Assembly (NCBI GenBank): GCA_045616505.1
Contig: JAZLGV010000093.1
Location: 1 to 15,529, forward strand
Origin: JAKSUT01 sp045616505
GTDB taxonomy: Bacteria; Cyanobacteriota; Vampirovibrionia; Gastranaerophilales; Gastranaerophilaceae
Direction of reading: 5' to 3'
DNA: 15,529 bases
A program made the translations under genes and the position numbers. The first letter of the stretch is position 1. Every line of letters starts with the position of its first letter. Below, one piece after another: positions 13,001-15,529 of this stretch. The notes below the pieces were generated by a model. It saw only the letters and a list, made by a program, of their open reading frames with translations. It was not told the DNA's origin and made no database searches.

Positions 13001-15283
13001 TTTTATATTTCCAACAGTTGTTTTTAAAGTTGTAGAATCTAAAGTTGAATTTTTAATTGCATTTTCAAATGAATTTGCACTTAATGTAGAATTTGTAAAT
13101 GTTGAACCATCAGCTGTTATTTCATTAGCACCTAATGTAGTTTCATCACCAAAAGTTGAACCAGTAGCTGTAATTTTTTCCTTACCAGTTGCTTCAACTT
13201 TTTTGTTAAAGATTGATGAAATGAAATTAACAATGCCTGAACCATTTACAGTTGCTGTATCTGCTGTAACACCGTTAAGTTCAACATTTGCAGCAGCTGC
13301 TTTGATTGAAGTAAATCTACCGTTTGCTTTGATTGCATTTGTTGCAACAGTTGAAGTGTTAAACACACTATCAGATGAAGAATTTACAAATTTTGGTTCA
13401 ACTGAAACTGGAGCGCCTGTTTGAGGATTTCCAACAGTTCCACCGTTTAATACAACTTTTGTTTTATCTAAAACAGAAACTGCGTTACCTATTGATATAC
13501 CTGATGCAGTTGGAGTGAATGTAGGAATTGCTGTTTTATCTGAAACGTTTGATGCTTTTGCTAAACAATCAACTCCACCTTCTATACTTAAACCTAATAT
13601 ATTTCCAAGTGCTCTCCAGTTATTGGCTTCCCAACGTCCATCACCAAATATTCCTATACCTAAAAAGCCTTCATCAAAAGTAACTCTTTCTTTTTTTCCG
13701 TCTAAAATAGTATAATAATTAGTTTCTGATAACAAACCAAATAAAATATCATCTTCCTGAATAATAAGATTTAAATCAACTGTATTACCAGTTGCTAAAC
13801 TTGTCCAAGTTTTTGTACTATCATTCCAAACAACTTCTTCACCATCAAATGTCACAACACTGCTTGTTCCGCCGTTATTTTTCCACTTATAAGTTGAATC
13901 AGTTCTTGTTGAACCTATCCAAGAATATTGAGTTTCTTTATAAGATTCTGCAATATCATCTTTTCTTGATGCTGTTATAGGGTTAGAAGCAAGAATACTT
14001 GTTTCAACATTTTTTGCATCAACATTATTCAACAAAACACCTGTTCCTTGAGCTTTTAAATCACCACCAATTTTTGTATCAGCGATAGAAACAGTACCAG
14101 CTCCTGAGTATTTTGAATCTGTGCCGAATTTGTATGATGAAGTTTTTTCAACCCATTTCATATCTTTAGCATTGTTTTTGATTGATGAAATCAAAGCATC
14201 ATCGATACTTTCGTATACTAAGTTACCTTTGTTATCGTTAATGAAAGCTGTAATAGTAGAATCTGTAAATGAACCATATCTTTCTGTAATGTAATCTTCT
14301 AAAGTTTTTGTTGTTTCAGTAAGACCTGTGATTTCTGCAACATCATTTGATAATGCTATTGAACTATCAACAGTTTTTGCAATTAAATTTCCACCGATTG
14401 TTGAATCTTTAATGTCTAAATTTCCGACAACGCTCAAATCTGCATTGCCATCAACATCTATTTTAATTTTTCCGTCAAGTGCTGAGTTTGCAACTTTTAC
14501 ATCTGCTTTATCGCCTTTTGAAATGAAATGAATATTACCATTTACATTATCTTTTACTGCAATAATTGAATTTTCAATCCCAATAGAATTTTGATTTATT
14601 GCATTTGCGTTTGTGTCGCCTGTTGCAATATTATTTCCTGCAACAAAAGTAACGCCGTCTGCTGTAACAAGATTTACGTTTTTACCTGCAAAAATATCTG
14701 CATTATTTATTTTTATATCGTTTGAAATAATATTTAAATCATTTGCAACTCTCATAACTGCTGCGTTTTGAGAACTACCTTCACCACCGATTTTAATACC
14801 TGCAGAAGAACCAACATCGTTTAATTTTAATTGATTATTAATAAACTGAGCATCTTTTGTTGTCAAAATCAAAGAATTTACATTTGTGTAAGAACCATTT
14901 TCAAAAATCATACCCATTGGGTTAGAAATAATAACACGTCCACCTGTTGAAGTTAAGTTACCTGCAAATCTTGATAGGCTTGGGGTTATAACTCTATTCA
15001 ATGCAGTCTGACCATTAATCATATTAAAGTTTAATGTTTGTCCTGGGGCAGTGTTTAGTGTATTCCAATTTAGTGTACTGTTTGTTTGAGTGTTTGTGAT
15101 ATTTGCATAAGTTCCATTTGAATTAATAGTTGCACCAGTTACGTTATTTAAATTTGCGCCGTATTGACCACCTACTTGATTTAATACTGTACCACTTTCA
15201 ATATTTGCTAGTGCTGGAGTTCCTAAGTTAGCAAAAGCCATAAGCAAAAAACTTGCTAACAATTTCTTGTTTGATTTTTTCAT
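10028..15283 (-). CDS. Giant TPS-domain filamentous adhesin
   Basis: 1751 residues. The ATG at 15283 follows a GGGAAGGA ribosome binding site. Residues 1-26 are a clear Sec signal peptide (MKKSNKK, hydrophobic core, PALA cut before Asn27). Residues 27-150 match the haemagglutinin N-terminal (TPS) secretion domain: LNWNTLN, ALNRVI (94-99) and VIISNPMGMIFENGSYTNV (117-135), the counterpart of the usual NPNGI core. The rest is a long Thr/Asn/Ser/Ile-rich beta-helix-type stalk with rungs of about 18-21 residues (TINNSxF and NADITS patterns). It is interrupted by a Trp-rich non-repetitive insert (about 434-575) holding the only cysteine, Cys573. The C-terminus (about 1700-1751) is different again, with RQFTPRGFAAADDEIAARMN and no cell-wall anchor or autotransporter barrel. 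Such proteins cross the outer membrane through a TpsB pore; none is encoded here. It resembles FHA/LktA-type adhesins. Likely role: surface attachment. Confidence 0.9.
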   Translation of the reverse strand: MKKSNKKLLASFLLMAFANLGTPALANIESGTVLNQVGGQYGANLNNVTGATINSNGTYANITNTQTNSTLNWNTLNTAPGQTLNFNMINGQTALNRVITPSLSRFAGNLTSTGGRVIISNPMGMIFENGSYTNVNSLILTTKDAQFINNQLKLNDVGSSAGIKIGGEGSSQNAAVMRVANDLNIISNDIKINNADIFAGKNVNLVTADGVTFVAGNNIATGDTNANAINQNSIGIENSIIAVKDNVNGNIHFISKGDKADVKVANSALDGKIKIDVDGNADLSVVGNLDIKDSTIGGNLIAKTVDSSIALSNDVAEITGLTETTKTLEDYITERYGSFTDSTITAFINDNKGNLVYESIDDALISSIKNNAKDMKWVEKTSSYKFGTDSKYSGAGTVSIADTKIGGDLKAQGTGVLLNNVDAKNVETSILASNPITASRKDDIAESYKETQYSWIGSTRTDSTYKWKNNGGTSSVVTFDGEEVVWNDSTKTWTSLATGNTVDLNLIIQEDDILFGLLSETNYYTILDGKKERVTFDEGFLGIGIFGDGRWEANNWRALGNILGLSIEGGVDCLAKASNVSDKTAIPTFTPTASGISIGNAVSVLDKTKVVLNGGTVGNPQTGAPVSVEPKFVNSSSDSVFNTSTVATNAIKANGRFTSIKAAAANVELNGVTADTATVNGSGIVNFISSIFNKKVEATGKEKITATGSTFGDETTLGANEITADGSTFTNSTLSANSFENAIKNSTLDSTTLKTTVGNIKLNSTDNNTIKGQTVLNSVDAISLNGITTENLDLSATNNININDISSNSINVNNANTFVINNANQQNSIASVIAKATTIDVDNLVAGTADLTSTGITTIDNSNISSLTADASGDMTINTTTLGSANITNNSDWGLKMTDVTMSNDTVTGLIINATRAKLTNVSNTGKLSSTTKYATYLKNVKDIAGLTINSTQADVQIDGITLASGNIKVDAGTYIDAKNITNGGDITLKTHRALRSTEYPKHGDIYLDNIQANKIDATANFDITANNLQIANDSSLKAADTLKLTNTSNFKVKASAADITLDNSNINNSELTATNVDIINSDSIVGSTITADTINATVAKIDNSKLTGNTTLTGTGLDTTIKNGSIISNLTAKDMNDLIIKKSTVSSLNAKDMNDLTIKNSTVNTLATQNTGDVTLNNITSDSITINNAKAFVINNENQQNAIASVIADATTIDVDNLVAGTANLTSSDAMTIDSSKFNKKADITSTNGAIAVNGSSFNKKANITANNKGMTIDNSTFNGKATLIANNKITIKNNSVFNKNADVTSNNGAVTVKGSSFNGDSTTITAKKAMKANNSTISNAIVNAKNITYNNTDVVGSELTATNKVDINSSSIANSNITSKVAKVVTDSVTGSTITADSITAAVSGAIDNLKTVSNGTVSISANNIKNSTLGANTLTANAIKNINNSKINATQADITAKVVKKSTITADTINATVEKINKSTLAGDTTLTGDDLNSTITNSIISSLNAKNMNDLTINDSTVDILSTQNTGNVTLQGLESGSVTISGAKDVVLQNSTSQASATTPTILELAAGQTPIYDYNEARYNAGYFENQIVTQGNRYGADTRVSYISGDVNISDVDNINIINAIIEGNLTETNYTGESNLITAYVGGAFTPDRTSTNETSVYESYIGQYTPYYMIPSEGTLDLSNISDENDRKRFGSEINVAFQRQFTPRGFAAADDEIAARMNRVRSTARSGNNNSILLTERFMAE
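10681..10891 (-). repeat. Adhesin internal duplication B, copy 1
   Basis: This 211-base segment encodes adhesin residues about 1465-1535 (TINATVEKINKSTLAGDTTL through MNDLTINDSTVDIL to TGNVTL). It matches the segment at 11755-12022 at DNA level over most of its length. The second copy is 57 bases longer because of one extra 54-base unit and one extra codon. All differences keep the frame, as expected for beta-helix rung duplication. Confidence 0.8.
11290..11597 (-). repeat. Tandem beta-helix rungs in the adhesin
   Basis: About five successive rungs of 19-21 residues encode variants of x-T-I-x-N-S-x-F-N-x-K-A-x-I-T-x-N-N-G (for example MTIDSSKFNKKADIT, MTIDNSTFNGKATLIA and VTVKGSSFNGDSTTIT). 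Neighbouring rungs are similar at DNA level, as in the GAAGAACC and ATTTACTG-type blocks around 11330 and 11510. This is recent tandem growth of the stalk. Confidence 0.75.
11601..11735 (-). repeat. Adhesin internal duplication A, copy 1
   Basis: About 135 bases encoding AFVINNENQQNAIASVIADA and TTIDVDNLVAGTANLTS. They are nearly the same as 12726-12860, exactly 1125 bases (375 codons) away. The longest identical block covers the stretch encoding DVDNLVAGTA. Confidence 0.85.
11755..12022 (-). repeat. Adhesin internal duplication B, copy 2
   Basis: Counterpart of 10681-10891, encoding adhesin residues about 1088-1177. Compared with the first copy it carries an extra 54-base tandem unit and one extra codon (the TTIKNGSII region against STITNSII). 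Confidence 0.8.
11814..11921 (-). repeat. 54-base tandem duplication inside the adhesin
   Basis: The block starting at 11814 (AAATCATTCATATCTTTAGC) recurs at 11868 with one change, a 54-base (18-codon) period. It encodes AKDMNDLIIKKSTVSSLN followed by AKDMNDLTIKNSTVNTL, one beta-helix rung copied in tandem. The related segment at 10681-10891 has only one unit, so copy number differs between homologous parts of the same gene. Confidence 0.85.
12726..12860 (-). repeat. Adhesin internal duplication A, copy 2
   Basis: Counterpart of 11601-11735 at an exact in-frame offset of 1125 bases. It encodes TFVINNANQQNSIASVIAKA and TTIDVDNLVAGTADLTS. The two copies differ mostly at third positions and at a few residues. 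Confidence 0.85.
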
Positions 15284-15508
15284 ATTTTCCTTCCCACAAT
15301 GTATATTTATATTTATATTTTTTGTCTCTTCTACACGTTACTACAATCATACTACAAGATGACACATATACAATACATCTCAAGATTAATTTTTGCTATT
15401 TTGAGTGTATTTTTTACAATTCTTAAAATAGAACATAATTTTTATTTTTATATAATAATATTTATATTAGGAATTAGGAATATAAAAAAAGAAAAAGAGA
15501 TTTTAGAT
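15284..15508. promoter_or_regulatory. Upstream region of the adhesin gene
   Basis: 225 bases between the adhesin start and a possible plus-strand gene. On the minus strand ATACAA/ATCATA read as TTGTAT (15373-15368), a 16-base spacer and TATGAT (15351-15346), a plausible sigma-70 promoter giving a leader of about 55 bases. An 8-base direct repeat, TACTACAA (15339-15346 and 15350-15357), overlaps the -10 box with an 11-base period, one turn of DNA, and could be a regulator site. On the plus strand TATAAT occurs at 15451-15456 without a good -35 box. Confidence 0.45.
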
Positions 15509-15529
15509 ATGAACAAAAAGAGTATTTTT
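15509..15529 (+). CDS. Possible start of a gene cut by the window edge
   Basis: ATG at 15509 opens a frame, MNKKSIF, running off the right end. A purine-rich AAAGAG lies about ten bases upstream. The Lys-rich start followed by hydrophobic residues would suit a signal peptide, but seven codons are too few to support a function. Confidence 0.35.

Noticed and set aside
10011..14531. Many open frames on the plus strand opposite the adhesin
   Set aside because: They are antisense shadows of the low-stop, Thr/Asn/Ser-rich adhesin. Their proteins are biased hydrophobic strings (Val/Ile/Ser/Phe) with no ribosome binding sites, and they follow the repeat pattern of the real gene.

Overview
The window is strongly AT-rich and uses the standard bacterial code (TGA is a stop, for example at 8408-8410). 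Ribosome binding sites are mostly GGAG-like. A very large two-partner-secretion (TPS) type adhesin implies a cell with an outer membrane. Together with the Flp-type mini-pilin, the lineage-style hypothetical proteins that begin with a short tail ending in an NFG/SFG motif, and the base composition, this best fits a gut-associated non-photosynthetic cyanobacterial relative (Vampirovibrionia/Melainabacteria, order Gastranaerophilales). That placement is inferred from style, not from a marker-gene comparison. No rRNA, tRNA, CRISPR array, insertion sequence or phage module was seen.

Layout. 1-140: leader of a small hypothetical gene (141-611, +). It converges on a two-gene minus-strand unit, pth (peptidyl-tRNA hydrolase, 2119-2670) followed by a TPR protein (673-2082), and a bidirectional terminator lies at the junction. 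Divergent from pth is a helix-turn-helix protein (2805-3368, +) closed by a strong terminator. Next comes a 272-residue protein (3505-4323, +) with a degenerate Fic-like motif. 4324-4533 holds a paired direct repeat and a probable promoter for a long-chain acyl-CoA ligase/synthetase (4534-6210, +). The ligase stop codon overlaps the start of a 54-codon gene (6210-6374, +), which has not been captured by usual length cut-offs.

Facing it is a tight minus-strand operon: Flp-pilin-like mini-gene (8408-8587), then two paralogous zinc-dependent medium-chain dehydrogenases (7431-8408 and 6378-7424). The first pair is joined by a TGATG overlap and the second pair by a 6-base gap. The operon has a well-formed extended -10 promoter placed so close to the first ATG that the mRNA should be leaderless.

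Divergent from that operon is a 412-residue modular protein (8723-9961, +). It converges, across a 12-bp GC-rich bidirectional terminator, on the 1751-residue secreted adhesin (10028-15283, -). The adhesin has a signal peptide, a TPS secretion domain, a Trp-rich insert and a long beta-helix-type stalk built from internal DNA duplications. The right edge carries the adhesin promoter region and perhaps the first codons of a plus-strand gene.

Functionally the window mixes housekeeping (pth, acyl-CoA ligase, dehydrogenases) with lineage-specific surface or interaction proteins (adhesin, pilin, NFG-tailed proteins). I do not see one integrated new system. The most unusual items are the shared N-terminal tails, the degenerate Fic-like protein, the coupled mini-gene after the ligase, the leaderless pilin-dehydrogenase operon, and the rung-duplicating adhesin.
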